The notes below the pieces were generated by a model. The model searched no databases, was not told where the DNA came from, and saw nothing but the letters and a program-made list of their open reading frames with translations. This document shows positions 38,310 to 47,561 of a stretch of 64,000 nt of DNA, piece by piece (the first letter of the stretch is position 1; each line of letters begins with the position of its first letter). The stretch comes from Dyella_B sp035503745. Lineage in GTDB: Bacteria > Pseudomonadota > Gammaproteobacteria > Xanthomonadales > Rhodanobacteraceae. The position numbers and the translations under genes were made by a program. The stretch is taken from the NCBI RefSeq assembly GCF_035503745.1, contig NZ_DATJTC010000042.1:91568-155567 (forward strand). Direction: 5' to 3'.

Positions 38310-40238
38310 TCAGGCCGACTTGCCGTCGTTCTTCACTTCCGTGAACTCGGCATCGACCACGTCATCGGCATGTGCCGAGGCGCCGGGGCCTGCGCCGTGC
38401 GGCTGCGCGCCGGCATCGGCGGGGCCGCCCTGCGCGGCGGCGTAAAGCGACTGCGCCACCTGTTCGAGCTTGCTGATCTTCGCTTCGATGGCGGCCTTGT
38501 CGTCGCCGTCCTTGACCTTTTCCAGTTCCGACAGCGCGCCTTCGATTTCGCTCAGCTGACCGGGCACCTTGCCGCCGTGATCCTTCAAGGCGCTGCGCGT
38601 GGCGTGCACCAGCTGGTCAGCCTTGTTGCGCGTACCGACCAGTTCCTGGAACTTGCGGTCTTCTTCTTTGTTGGCTTCGGCGTCGGCGACCATGCGCTGG
38701 ATTTCAGCTTCGGACAGGCCGGAACCGGCCTTGATCTCGATGCGCTGTTCCTTGCCGGTTTTCTTGTCCTTGGCCGACACGTGCAGGATGCCGTTGGCGT
38801 CGATGTCGAAGGTGACCTCGATCTGCGGCATGCCGCGCGGCGCCGGCTCGATGCCGGCCAGATCGAACTTGCCCAGCGACTTGTTGGCGCTAGCGCGATC
38901 GCGTTCACCCTGCAGCACGTGCACGGTCACGGCGGTCTGGTTGTCGTCGGCGGTGGAGAACACCTGCGAGGCCTTGGTCGGCACGGTGGTGTTCTTCTCG
39001 ATCAGCTTGGTCATCACGCCGCCCATGGTTTCGATGCCCAGCGACAGCGGGGTGACGTCCAGCAGCAGCACATCCTTGACCGTACCGCCCAGCACGCCGC
39101 CCTGGATGGCTGCGCCGACGGCAACGGCTTCATCCGGGTTGACGTCCTTGCGCGGTTCCTTGCCGAAGAAATCCTTCACCGACTCCTGCACCTTGGGCAT
39201 GCGGGTCTGGCCGCCGACGAGGATCACTTCGTCGATGTCGGACACGCGCAGGCCCGCGTCGTTGAGCGCGGTGCGGCAAGGTTCGATGGTTTTCTTCACC
39301 AGGTCTTCCACCAGCGCTTCGAGCTTGGCGCGGGTAAGCTTGATGTTCAGGTGCTTGGGACCGGAAGCGTCGGCGGTGACGTAGGGCAAGTTCACTTCGG
39401 TCTGGTGCGAGGACGACAGCTCGATCTTCGCGCGCTCGGCGGCGTCCTTCAGGCGCTGCAGCGCCAGCGGATCCTTGCGCAGGTCGATGCCCTGGTCCTT
39501 CTTGAATTCCTCGATCAGGTAATCGATGACGCGCATGTCGAAGTCTTCGCCGCCCAGGAACGTATCGCCGTTGGTGGCCAGCACTTCGAACTGTTTCTCG
39601 CCGTCGACTTCGGCGATCTCGATGATCGACACGTCGAAGGTGCCGCCACCAAGGTCGTACACGGCGATCTTGCGGTCGCCGCCCTTCTTGTCCAGGCCAT
39701 AGGCCAGCGCGGCCGCGGTCGGCTCGTTGATGATGCGCTTGACTTCCAGGCCGGCGATCTTGCCGGCGTCCTTGGTCGCCTGGCGCTGGCTATCGTTGAA
39801 GTAGGCCGGCACCGTGATCACCGCTTCGGTGACTGTCTCGCCGAGATAGTCTTCGGCGGTCTTCTTCATTTTCATCAGCACCTTGGCGGAAATTTCCTGC
39901 GGTGCCATCTTCTTGCCGTCGGCCGTCTGCACCCAGGCGTCGCCGTTTTCGTGCGCGACGATGCCGTAGGGGACGATGTGCAGGTCTTTCTGCACTTCGG
40001 CGTCGGTGAACTTGCGCCCGATCAGGCGCTTGACCGCGTAGAAGGTGTTCTTTGGATTGGTGACGCTCTGGCGCTTGGCCGGCGCGCCGACCAGCACTTC
40101 GCCGTCCTTGGTGAAGGCCACGATCGACGGGGTGGTGCGATCGCCTTCGGAATTCTCGATAACTTTGGTGGTACTGCCATCCATGATGGCGACGCACGAA
40201 TTGGTCGTGCCCAGGTCAATGCCAATGATCTTGCCCAT
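38310..40238 (-). CDS. dnaK: Chaperone protein DnaK (Hsp70)
   Basis: A 642-residue Hsp70. The N-terminus GKIIGIDLGTTNSCVAIMDG and VYDLGGGTFDVSIIEI mark the ATPase domain, followed by the linker DVLLLDVTPLSLGIETMGG and the substrate-binding domain. The C-terminal tail ends DAEFTEVKNDGKSA, with the lid and the EEVD-like acidic motif replaced by EFTEV as in other proteobacteria. It follows grpE by 119 bases and lies in the hrcA-grpE-dnaK-dnaJ heat-shock cluster. Confidence 0.99.
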   Translation of the reverse strand: MGKIIGIDLGTTNSCVAIMDGSTTKVIENSEGDRTTPSIVAFTKDGEVLVGAPAKRQSVTNPKNTFYAVKRLIGRKFTDAEVQKDLHIVPYGIVAHENGDAWVQTADGKKMAPQEISAKVLMKMKKTAEDYLGETVTEAVITVPAYFNDSQRQATKDAGKIAGLEVKRIINEPTAAALAYGLDKKGGDRKIAVYDLGGGTFDVSIIEIAEVDGEKQFEVLATNGDTFLGGEDFDMRVIDYLIEEFKKDQGIDLRKDPLALQRLKDAAERAKIELSSSHQTEVNLPYVTADASGPKHLNIKLTRAKLEALVEDLVKKTIEPCRTALNDAGLRVSDIDEVILVGGQTRMPKVQESVKDFFGKEPRKDVNPDEAVAVGAAIQGGVLGGTVKDVLLLDVTPLSLGIETMGGVMTKLIEKNTTVPTKASQVFSTADDNQTAVTVHVLQGERDRASANKSLGKFDLAGIEPAPRGMPQIEVTFDIDANGILHVSAKDKKTGKEQRIEIKAGSGLSEAEIQRMVADAEANKEEDRKFQELVGTRNKADQLVHATRSALKDHGGKVPGQLSEIEGALSELEKVKDGDDKAAIEAKISKLEQVAQSLYAAAQGGPADAGAQPHGAGPGASAHADDVVDAEFTEVKNDGKSA

Positions 40239-40357
40239 GTGTGTGCTCCGGAATCTCGTGTGGCGGCCCCTCAGCCGCGAATGACTAGCAGATGGGGTTG
40301 CGCTAAAAATCGTTCAATACCAGCTGAACCCCGCAGTTCTGAAATTACAGGTGCCGT

Positions 40358-40894
40358 TCAGTCGTCCTTGGCCACGGCCACCAGTGCCGGACGCAACAAT
40401 CGATCGTTCAACACATAGCCTTTCTGCAGCACGGTAACGACGGTGCCCGGGGCCTTGCCCGGCGCCTCGACCATGCTCACGGCGTGATGGCGCTCCGGAT
40501 CAAGCGGCTGATCCAGCGGATCGACCTGCACCAGGCCGTTGTTGCCCGCAACGCGCAGCAATTCCTTCAGCGTGAGGCTCATGCCCTCGCGCATCGCGTT
40601 CACATCGCCGCCTTCGACCGCCAGGCCGCGCTCCAGGCCGTCATAGACAGGCAACAGGTCGTTCAGCAGCTTCTCGTTGGCGAAGCGGCGGGCCTGCTCC
40701 AGGTCGCGATGCAGGCGGCGGCGCTGGTTTTCCAGCTCGGCCTTTTCGCGCAGCACGGTATCGCGCAGTTCCCGGTTGTTCGCCTCCAGCTCGGCGAGCC
40801 TGGCCTTGAGTGCCTCCACCTCCTGCCCCGGCGGCGCGTTTTGCGCGCTGTTTTCCGGCATATCGGTCGGCGACGGTGAATCGCTGTTGTGCAT
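40358..40894 (-). CDS. grpE: Nucleotide exchange factor GrpE
   Basis: A 178-residue dimeric co-chaperone that releases ADP from DnaK. A long N-terminal coiled coil (about 22-75, EVEALKARLAELEANNRELRD) precedes the head, where LLPVYDGLERGL and HHAVSMVE with the C-terminal VLQKGYVLNDRLLRPALVAV are typical. The ATG at 40894 has GGAG six bases upstream; an upstream in-frame ATG at 40942 would add 16 unlikely residues. Confidence 0.97.
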   Translation of the reverse strand: MHNSDSPSPTDMPENSAQNAPPGQEVEALKARLAELEANNRELRDTVLREKAELENQRRRLHRDLEQARRFANEKLLNDLLPVYDGLERGLAVEGGDVNAMREGMSLTLKELLRVAGNNGLVQVDPLDQPLDPERHHAVSMVEAPGKAPGTVVTVLQKGYVLNDRLLRPALVAVAKDD

Positions 40895-40974
40895 GAATAA
40901 CTCCAAACATCGTCCGGGCCGGCAGCGACTGCCGACCATCAAAATTCGCGGGCAAACCCGCCTCCCGAGGCGTT

Positions 40975-42030
40975 TTATAAGGCCGTGGCGGCCCTATTCA
41001 AGGCTTCGCTCAACAACCCGGCGGTGGCCTGCACCACGGGAATCACCCGCTCGTATGCCATCCGGGTCGGGCCGATCACGCCCACCGCGCCCAGCAACCG
41101 ACCCTGGGCACCGTAGCTGGCGGTGACGACGCTGCAGCCATCCAGCGCGGCGAACCCCGACTCCTCACCGATGAATAATCGCACGCCCGGCGCCCTGGCG
41201 CAGACTTCCATCAGTTGCAGCAGCTCGTTTTTCTTCTGGAACGCCTCGAACAGCTCGCGCAGGCGATCCAGGTTGGCCAGTTCCGAATAGGACATCAGGT
41301 TGGTCTGGCCGCTGATCAAAACGTCTTCGCTCTGCGGGGCGAACGAGGCGGCCGCCAGTTCCACCGCGCTGGACAGCATCCTGTGCAGCTCGCTGCTGGC
41401 TTCGCGCAGTTCGCGCAAAAGGTGCGCGCGGATATCGTCCACGCGCAGGCCCACGAAATGCTCGTTGATGTAATTGGCCGCCTGCTCCAGCTCGCGTCCG
41501 TCCAGGGGCCTTGCCAACTGGATCACGCGGTTTTGCACCTGGTTGTCCGAAAACACCAGGATCACCAGCACCCGCGCATCGGGCAGCGCCACGAAATCGA
41601 TGTGGCGCAGCGGGAAATCGGTCTGCCGCGGCACGGTGACCACACCGGCGAAATGGGTCATCGCCGACAAAAGGGCCGAGGCGTTGCCGACGAGGTCGCG
41701 CGCCGTGGAAGGGCCCGGCGGAAGCTCGCGCTGCAGGCGCACGATGTCGTCCTGCGGCAGCGGCTGCAGCTCGATCAGGCTGTCCACGAACAGGCGCAGC
41801 CCGCGTGGGGTCGGGATGCGACCGGCGGAAGTGTGGGGGGAGGCCACCAGCCCCGCTTCTTCGAGGTCCGCCATGATGTTGCGGATGGTCGCCGGGCTGA
41901 CGTCCAGGCCCGACGAGCGCGACAGCGTGCGCGACCCCACCGGCTCGCCGTCGGCAAGATATTGCGCGATCAACGTGCGCAGCAAACGCCGCGCGCGGAT
42001 GTCCAGTTCGTGGCCCTGTTGGTTTCGCAT
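40975..42030 (-). CDS. hrcA: Heat-inducible transcriptional repressor HrcA
   Basis: A 351-residue repressor that binds CIRCE operators and is kept active by GroEL. The N-terminal winged helix is clear: ARRLLRTLIAQYLADGEPVGSRTL then SPATIRNIMADLEEAGLVASPHTSAGRIPT. The ATG at 42030 gives a normal N-terminus (MRNQQGHELDIRARRLL). No CIRCE sequence is visible next to it, so in this cluster HrcA probably acts elsewhere (groESL, outside the window). The first gene of the hrcA-grpE-dnaK run. Confidence 0.96.
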   Translation of the reverse strand: MRNQQGHELDIRARRLLRTLIAQYLADGEPVGSRTLSRSSGLDVSPATIRNIMADLEEAGLVASPHTSAGRIPTPRGLRLFVDSLIELQPLPQDDIVRLQRELPPGPSTARDLVGNASALLSAMTHFAGVVTVPRQTDFPLRHIDFVALPDARVLVILVFSDNQVQNRVIQLARPLDGRELEQAANYINEHFVGLRVDDIRAHLLRELREASSELHRMLSSAVELAAASFAPQSEDVLISGQTNLMSYSELANLDRLRELFEAFQKKNELLQLMEVCARAPGVRLFIGEESGFAALDGCSVVTASYGAQGRLLGAVGVIGPTRMAYERVIPVVQATAGLLSEALNRAATAL

Positions 42031-42058
42031 GCGCTGTGGCAGTCCGTGAGACGCTAAA

Positions 42059-42087
42059 CAAATAAGGTTTGGGACGGGAGAATGCAA
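42059..42087 (-). promoter_or_regulatory. Sigma-70-like promoter of hrcA
   Basis: TTGCAT (42082-42087), 17-base spacer, TATTTG (42059-42064) on the minus strand, about 30 bases before the hrcA ATG. No clear sigma-32 or CIRCE site was found nearby. Confidence 0.5.
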
Positions 42088-42181
42088 GAAATGGGACCCC
42101 GGCGGCGGCCTGCCCGGCCGCCTCGCTACTCAGCGCCTGCCCCTCCCCTTACAATTCCGCGAACCACTGCCGCCCTCGCAC

Positions 42182-43855
42182 ATGCTCACTTCCCTGTACG
42201 TCCGCCATCTCGCCGTCGTCGAAGAAGCCGATATCGCCTTCGGTCCGGGCCTGACCGTGGTCAGCGGGGAGACCGGCGCGGGCAAGTCGCTGCTGGTCGA
42301 TGCCCTGATGCTGCTGGCCGGCGCGCGCGCCGACAGCAACATGGTGCGCGCCGGCAGCGACCGCGCCGAGCTGGTGGCCGAGTTCGACCTCAAAGGGCTG
42401 CCCCAAGCGCAAGACTGGCTCAAGCGCGAGGAGCTGGACGAAGACGGCGCCTGCCAGCTGCGCCGCGTCATCCGCGCCGAGGGCAGCTCACGCGCCTGGA
42501 TCAACGGCCGCCCCGCCACCATCGGCCAGATGGCCGACCTGGCCGCACTGCTGGTGGAGATCCACGGCCAGCACGAGCACCAGGCGCTGCTGGAGCGCGC
42601 GCATCAGCTCAATCTGCTCGACGCCTATGCCGAAAACGAAACGCGCGTCGGCGAAGTGCGCGATCTTGCGCAGCAATGGCGCGAGCTGGGCGCGCGCATT
42701 CGCAAGCTCAGCGGCGGCGACGACCGCGGCCATCGCCTGGAACTGCTGCGCCACGAATTGGGCGAACTGGAAAAATGGGCGCTTGCGCCCACCCAGCTCG
42801 CCGAACTGGAGGCCAGCCACAAGCGCCTGGCCAACGCCGGCAAGCTCACCGAAGGCATCACCGGCGTGGTCGAGTTGCTCGACGGCGACAGCGAATTGGC
42901 GCTGCGCCAGTCGCTGGGGCGCGCGCATGCCGAACTCGGCCGCCTCGCCGCGCTCGACGAACGCCTGGCGCCGATGCTCGAACTGCTCGACAACGCGCAG
43001 ATCCAACTCAACGAAGCCGTCGACGGGCTGGAGCACTACGCGCAGGATCTCGACCTCGACCCCGAGCGCTACGCCGAAGTGGACACCCACCTCACCCGCT
43101 TGCACGAACTCTCGCGCAAGCATCGCGTCCCCGTCGCCGAACTCGACGACAAGCGCGCCGCACTGCACGTCGAGCTGAGCGAGCTGGAAAACGCTGGCGA
43201 AGCGCTCGAACGGCTGTCCGCGCAGCGCGAACAGCTGCAGCGCGATTACGCCAAACTCGCCGAAGCGTTGAGCAAGACTCGCCAAGCCGCCGCCAAGCGC
43301 CTGGGCAAGGAAGTCAGCGCCCTGATGGGCGAACTGGGCATGGCGGGCGGCGTGCTGGACATAGCGCTGGAACCGGCCGAAGGCGGCGACCCGGATCCTC
43401 AAGGCCGCGAACGCTGCGAGCTGCTGGTCAGCGCCAATCCCGGCCAGCCGCCGCGCGCCTTGCGCAAGGTCGCCTCCGGCGGCGAGCTGGCGCGCATCAG
43501 CCTGGCGATCGAAGTGGCCACGCTCGGCAAGGACACCATTGGCTGCATGGTCTTTGACGAAGTCGATACCGGCATCGGCGGCGCAGTGGCCGAGGTGGTG
43601 GGACAAAAACTGCGCGCGTTGGGCGCGCGCTGCCAGGTGCTGTGCGTGACGCATCTGCCGCAGGTAGCGGCGCAGGGGCATGCGCATTTGCGCGTGAGCA
43701 AGCACAGCCAGGGCAAGTCCACGCAGACGCGCGTGGAATCGTTGAACACCGAAGGACGCCGCGACGAACTGGCGCGCATGCTGGGCGGCTTGGAGATCAC
43801 GCGCGAAACGCGGGCGCATGCGAAAAAGATGCTGGAGCAGGCACAGGCGGTTTGA
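42182..43855 (+). CDS. recN: DNA repair protein RecN
   Basis: A 557-residue SMC-like ATPase that acts in double-strand-break repair. The Walker A motif is VVSGETGAGKSLLVDAL (about 28-44). A coiled-coil middle region (about 150-360) precedes the ABC signature region KVASGGELARISLAIE and the Walker B FDEVDTGIGGAVAE. The ATG at 42182 lacks a visible ribosome binding site. It is divergent from hrcA. I found no LexA-type box in the 90 bases upstream. Confidence 0.98.
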   Translation: MLTSLYVRHLAVVEEADIAFGPGLTVVSGETGAGKSLLVDALMLLAGARADSNMVRAGSDRAELVAEFDLKGLPQAQDWLKREELDEDGACQLRRVIRAEGSSRAWINGRPATIGQMADLAALLVEIHGQHEHQALLERAHQLNLLDAYAENETRVGEVRDLAQQWRELGARIRKLSGGDDRGHRLELLRHELGELEKWALAPTQLAELEASHKRLANAGKLTEGITGVVELLDGDSELALRQSLGRAHAELGRLAALDERLAPMLELLDNAQIQLNEAVDGLEHYAQDLDLDPERYAEVDTHLTRLHELSRKHRVPVAELDDKRAALHVELSELENAGEALERLSAQREQLQRDYAKLAEALSKTRQAAAKRLGKEVSALMGELGMAGGVLDIALEPAEGGDPDPQGRERCELLVSANPGQPPRALRKVASGGELARISLAIEVATLGKDTIGCMVFDEVDTGIGGAVAEVVGQKLRALGARCQVLCVTHLPQVAAQGHAHLRVSKHSQGKSTQTRVESLNTEGRRDELARMLGGLEITRETRAHAKKMLEQAQAV

Positions 43856-43903
43856 GGCGCGCATGGTCGGTTCTGATGAACCGCGCGCGTTCCGTACCCG
43901 TCC

Positions 43904-44539
43904 TTACCCCCGATTCGGCAACAGCCCCCGCTCGCTGGCAATGCGATACAAGTCCAATTCCGACCCCGCGCCCAGCTTGCCCATCAAACTGGCGCGGTGG
44001 ATATAAACCGTCTTCTGCCCGATCCCCAGTTCCGCCGCCACCTGCTTGGGCGCGCGCCCCGCGGCCAGCAGCAGAAACACCTCGTGCTCGCGCGCGGTAA
44101 GGCGGTCGATCGGATCCAGGGTATCGTTCGGACGCTCGGCGCGCCGCTGGCGCAGGTCCGAGCTAAGAAACTGCTCGCCACGCATCACCGCGCGCAGCCC
44201 GGCCACCAGCTCCTCCGGCGCCGCGCCCTTGGTCACGTAGCCGCTGGCACCGCGCCGCAAGGCTTCCGATACGTAAGGCTCGCCATCGTGCATGCTCAGT
44301 ACCACGATGCGCGTGCCCATGGCCACGCTGCGCAGATGCTCGATCAGCGGCAGGCCGCTGCCATCGGGGAGCGACAAATCCAACGCCACCAGGTCCGGGC
44401 GCCGCTGGCTGATCGCCTCGACCGCGTCGTCGGCGTTGCGGCATTCGGCCACGACTTCGAGATCAGGCTCCAGCTCGATGAGCCGCTTGAACCCCTCGCG
44501 AACAATGGCGTGATCGTCGACCAGAACAATGCTGTGCAT
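43904..44539 (-). CDS. LuxR/NarL-family response regulator (UhpA/GacA-like)
   Basis: A 211-residue response regulator. The receiver domain begins SIVLVDDHAIVREGFKRL with the acidic pair, has the phospho-aspartate in LVALDLSLPDGSG (about D54) and the lysine in GYVTKGAAPEEL. The LuxR-type helix-turn-helix (about 145-200) reads LTAREHEVFLLLAAGRAPKQVAAELGIGQKTVYIHRASLMGKL. It is divergent from and overlaps the start region of the sensor kinase gene, so they form a two-component pair. Targets are unknown; the structured RNA just past the kinase gene is a natural candidate. Confidence 0.93.
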   Translation of the reverse strand: MHSIVLVDDHAIVREGFKRLIELEPDLEVVAECRNADDAVEAISQRRPDLVALDLSLPDGSGLPLIEHLRSVAMGTRIVVLSMHDGEPYVSEALRRGASGYVTKGAAPEELVAGLRAVMRGEQFLSSDLRQRRAERPNDTLDPIDRLTAREHEVFLLLAAGRAPKQVAAELGIGQKTVYIHRASLMGKLGAGSELDLYRIASERGLLPNRG

Positions 44540-44582
44540 GCATGCACTGTATCAGCCTGAGCGTCGGGTGGAAGCGGGCCGC

Positions 44583-46190
44583 ATGTACCATTTGTCCATG
44601 CGACTCAAATCCCTCCTCTCCTTTACTTCCGGTCCGCTGCTGGGCCTGGGCTACGCCATCCTGTGGGCACTGCTGTGGCCCACCTCGCAGCCGGACTGGA
44701 CCTTGCAGTTCGGCCTGCGCTTTGGCGTGCTGCTGCTCTCGCCGACCCGCTACTGGGGCTGGCTGATTGGCGGCGAGCTGCTCGCCACCGGCTTGATCGA
44801 TTACCTGCATGGTTATGCGCTGGGCTGGCGCCTGTTCCTTTACGGCGACCTGCCCCAGCCGATCGTGGTAGCCATCTGCATGGGGCTGCTGCGCCGGGCC
44901 AACTTGAGGCCAAGCCTGCGCGATCCGGAAGAAGTGTCGCGCCTGCTGCTGTCGGCCGGCTTTACCGTAGTGGCCGCCACCACCACCGACGCCATGGCGA
45001 TGGCGCTGGTCCACCCATGGCCGCCCGCCGGCTTGCTGCAGGCATTGGGCGACGAATTGCTGGGCAACTACGTCGGCCTGCTGCTGTTGGTGCCGCCGCT
45101 CATCCTGCTATGGCGCGCGCGTCCTTCCAGGCAGGAAATGTCGGACCTGCTGATGGACGGGTTGCTGGTGATGCTGCCGGCACTGGTGATCCTTTTGGTG
45201 CTTACCGAACAGGCCGCGCCGCAGCGTGAATTCGCGCGCATCCTGTCGCTGGCGCCGGTGATGTTTTTCGCCTTCCGCCACGGCTGGCGCGGCGCGAGCC
45301 TGTCGATGCTGGTGTCGAGCGTAGGCATGGCGCTGGTCGATCGGGTGTTCACCCATTCCATCCCCGGCGCGACCTCGCACATGTTCCTCGCCGTGGCCGG
45401 CACCGGCGCCTTGATGCTCGGATCGGCCACCGATGCGCTTCGCCGCAGCAGCGCGCGCGTGGCCGAGCAGAACGTCTACCTAGCAGCCGTCAACCGGCGG
45501 CTGGACCATCTCGCGCGCCAGCTGCGCGACGCCGCGCGCGGCAACATGCAGGCGGAAGAAAACCAGCGCCGCCACCTTGCCGCCGAACTGCACGACGAAC
45601 TGGGCCAGAACCTCACCGCCATCCAGACCCACGTAAAGCTCGCGCAGAGCCGCCTGCAACAAGCGGGCATGGAAGACATCGGCACCTCCATCAACAGCAT
45701 CCTCGGCCACATGCGCCGCGCGCTACACCGCCTGCTGGACGACCTGCGCCCGGCGGTGCTGGACGAGTTCGGCCTGATGCGCGCCTTGGACGAAGGCCCG
45801 ATCCGCGACCTGATGGCCACCGCCGGCATGGCCTACCACACCGACCTGCACGGCGACCCGCGCCTGCTGGAAGAAGACATCCGCACCGCCATCTACCGCC
45901 TGGCCCAGGAAAGCGCCACCAACGCGGTCAAGCATGCCCAGGCCAGCGAATTCCGGCTGCGCCTGCGCATCGGCGAACGGGCCGGCTCCGCCCTGGCCCT
46001 GATGGATATCCGCGACAACGGCGTGGGCCTGCCCGAGCGCGTACCCCGCGGGGGCCGCGGTTTGCAGGGCATGCGTGACCGGGTTACCTCGCTGGGCGGC
46101 CTGTTCCGGCTGCGGCCGGACCGTCAGGGCGTGCATCTGCGCATTCTGCTGCGTAGCACCATTTCTCGTCGTGAAACCAGTGACTTGTGA
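44583..46190 (+). CDS. MASE1-type membrane sensor histidine kinase (UhpB/NarQ-like)
   Basis: A 535-residue sensor kinase. The first 290 residues form about eight membrane segments of the MASE1 type. The HisKA_3 dimerisation region has EENQRRHLAAELHDELGQNLTAI with the phospho-accepting histidine in ELHDEL, followed by the HATPase domain (ESATNAVKHAQASEF, DIRDNGVGLPE, GRGLQGMRDRV). Of several possible starts, the ATG at 44583 has GGAAG eight bases upstream; 44598 is the alternative. The gene is divergent from its LuxR-type response regulator. The signal is unknown. Confidence 0.92.
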   Translation: MYHLSMRLKSLLSFTSGPLLGLGYAILWALLWPTSQPDWTLQFGLRFGVLLLSPTRYWGWLIGGELLATGLIDYLHGYALGWRLFLYGDLPQPIVVAICMGLLRRANLRPSLRDPEEVSRLLLSAGFTVVAATTTDAMAMALVHPWPPAGLLQALGDELLGNYVGLLLLVPPLILLWRARPSRQEMSDLLMDGLLVMLPALVILLVLTEQAAPQREFARILSLAPVMFFAFRHGWRGASLSMLVSSVGMALVDRVFTHSIPGATSHMFLAVAGTGALMLGSATDALRRSSARVAEQNVYLAAVNRRLDHLARQLRDAARGNMQAEENQRRHLAAELHDELGQNLTAIQTHVKLAQSRLQQAGMEDIGTSINSILGHMRRALHRLLDDLRPAVLDEFGLMRALDEGPIRDLMATAGMAYHTDLHGDPRLLEEDIRTAIYRLAQESATNAVKHAQASEFRLRLRIGERAGSALALMDIRDNGVGLPERVPRGGRGLQGMRDRVTSLGGLFRLRPDRQGVHLRILLRSTISRRETSDL

Positions 46191-46250
46191 CACTGTAACT
46201 AGGAAATTTTCCAATACCCGGCTCGTAAAGGGTTCGTTAGGATCGCTGCA

Positions 46251-46444
46251 TCGATGTGGGGGAGCCGCCATCGCAAGATGGTGAGCACGGGTCGGCCGTG
46301 GGGACGGCGGACCCGAAGAATGGCAGGACGCCATTCCGCCGGAGTCTGGACAAACGCACGTATCACGAGCAACTCGGGTACACAGCAGGTCAAGAGACAA
46401 CGGTAAGCCGTAGGGTGAACAGGAGTTCTCCCGCGGCTTTTTTT
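46251..46444 (+). ncRNA. Structured GGA-rich small RNA candidate (CsrB/RsmY-like?)
   Basis: The 348 bases between the sensor kinase and fur hold no gene but a chain of strong hairpins on the plus strand. These are 46268-46281 with a GCAA loop, 46288-46315 (CGGGTC/GACCCG enclosing GCCGT-GGGG-ACGGC), 46318-46336 (7-bp stem, loop AGGAC), and 46417-46428 (GAAC-AGGA-GTTC), which sits inside a terminator. Seven GGA triplets occur, two in AGGA loops, the classic CsrA/RsmA target form. The 5' end is uncertain and no confident promoter was found. A different kind of structured RNA remains possible. Confidence 0.6.
46407..46444 (+). terminator. Rho-independent terminator of the structured RNA
   Basis: GCCGT-A-GGG pairs with CCC-GCGGC around a loop containing the AGGA hairpin, followed by seven T residues. 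It ends transcription towards the convergent fur gene. Confidence 0.88.
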
Positions 46445-46538
46445 ATGCCCCTCTTCCGAGCCCCGCCTCCAGCACAAGCGCAAGCGATGCCTTCGCCCAT
46501 GCTCGGGCCGGGCATCGGCAAAAACGTGTCAAGGCAGC

Positions 46539-46952
46539 TTATTTACCGCGCTTGGGACGCACGTACAGCACCAGGCTGTGGTCCTGGATCTCGTAGCCGT
46601 GCTTGGCGGCGATCTCGCGCTGCAGGCGCTCGATCTCCTCGCTGACGAACTCGATGACCTTTCCGCTGTCCACATCGATCATGTGGTCGTGGTGCTGGCC
46701 GCGATCCAGTTCGTAGACCGCCTGCCCGCCCTCGAAATTATGCTTGCTGAGGATGCCGGCGGCCTCGAACTGGGTTAACACCCGGTACACCGTGGCCAGG
46801 CCGATGTCTTCCTGATGGGCCAGCAGCTTCTTGTAGACGTCCTCGGCGGTAAGGTGCCGGACGCCGTCTTCCTCGAAGATCTGGAGGATGCGCATGCGGG
46901 GATGGGTGACCTTCAACCCGGCCTTGCGGAGTTCTTGAGTTTCCTGCTCCAT
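46539..46952 (-). CDS. fur: Ferric uptake regulator Fur
   Basis: A 137-residue iron-responsive repressor. The winged helix includes HPRMRILQIFEEDGVRHLTAEDVYKKL and IGLATVYRVLTQFEAAGIL. The metal-binding motif is HHDHMIDVDSGKVIEF. There is no cysteine in the protein, so the CxxC structural zinc site of E. coli Fur is absent, as in some other Fur proteins. The ATG at 46952 has GGGAG seven bases upstream; an upstream TTG at 46958 is unlikely. It is divergent from bamE, the usual arrangement. Confidence 0.97.
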   Translation of the reverse strand: MEQETQELRKAGLKVTHPRMRILQIFEEDGVRHLTAEDVYKKLLAHQEDIGLATVYRVLTQFEAAGILSKHNFEGGQAVYELDRGQHHDHMIDVDSGKVIEFVSEEIERLQREIAAKHGYEIQDHSLVLYVRPKRGK

Positions 46953-47033
46953 TCGCAAGCTCCCGTTACGCGGTGGAATCCAGCCAGTAGTGTATCATTT
47001 GACCTCTTAACGATCCGGACGGACGCAATACGA

Positions 47034-47516
47034 ATGCAAAAGCTGATTCGCACGCTGGGCTTCGCCACGCTGGCCATGTCTCTGGCCGGCTGCCATATCG
47101 TGTATACGCCCGACGTGGCCCAGGGCAATCTGTTCGACAAGACCATCGACAAGAACCTCGCCGACCAGCTCAAGCCGGGCCTGACCAAGCGTCAGGTGCT
47201 GGTGCTGATGGGCACCCCGTCCGTCGCCACCCCGTTTAACCAGAATCGTTGGGATTACGTGTCCACCTACTCGCATCGCGGCGGCAAGATGACGGTGAAC
47301 ACCATGAGCCTGTTCTTCAACAACGACGTGCTGGTGCGCACCCAGGGCAACCTGTACTTCCAGGACGCCCAGAAGCTGGTCAACCAGAGCAAGAAGTTCA
47401 AGACCAACTACAACGTCAACGACACTTCCGGCGACAAGGACACCAGCGGCAGCAGCAGCGGTGGGGATAGCGGCAGCGACGACAGCGGCGGCGACAACGG
47501 CAGCAGCGGCCACTGA
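47034..47516 (+). CDS. bamE: Outer membrane assembly lipoprotein BamE (SmpA/OmlA)
   Basis: A 160-residue outer-membrane lipoprotein of the BAM complex. The signal peptide ends at the lipobox LAGC (about 15-18). The conserved core QLKPGLTKRQVLVLMGTPSV and NRWDYVSTYSHRGGK is at about 43-85. The tail from residue 128 is a low-complexity run of Gly, Ser and Asp, not part of the conserved fold. It is divergent from fur. Confidence 0.96.
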   Translation: MQKLIRTLGFATLAMSLAGCHIVYTPDVAQGNLFDKTIDKNLADQLKPGLTKRQVLVLMGTPSVATPFNQNRWDYVSTYSHRGGKMTVNTMSLFFNNDVLVRTQGNLYFQDAQKLVNQSKKFKTNYNVNDTSGDKDTSGSSSGGDSGSDDSGGDNGSSGH

Positions 47517-47561
47517 TTCCGGCCGGCCACGCGTGCCGCCAGGCGCGGCCAACGCCCCGGT

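Noticed and set aside
37950..40418. 822-residue open frame on the plus strand
   Set aside because: Antisense to dnaK and neighbours; no recognisable protein.
42031..42181. CIRCE or LexA operators between hrcA and recN
   Set aside because: No TTAGCACTC-N9-GAGTGCTAA pattern and no LexA-type box was seen.
46251..46444. RNase P RNA or 6S RNA for the structured region
   Set aside because: The conserved P RNA blocks (such as GAGGAAAGTCCGGGC) and the long central 6S bubble are missing.
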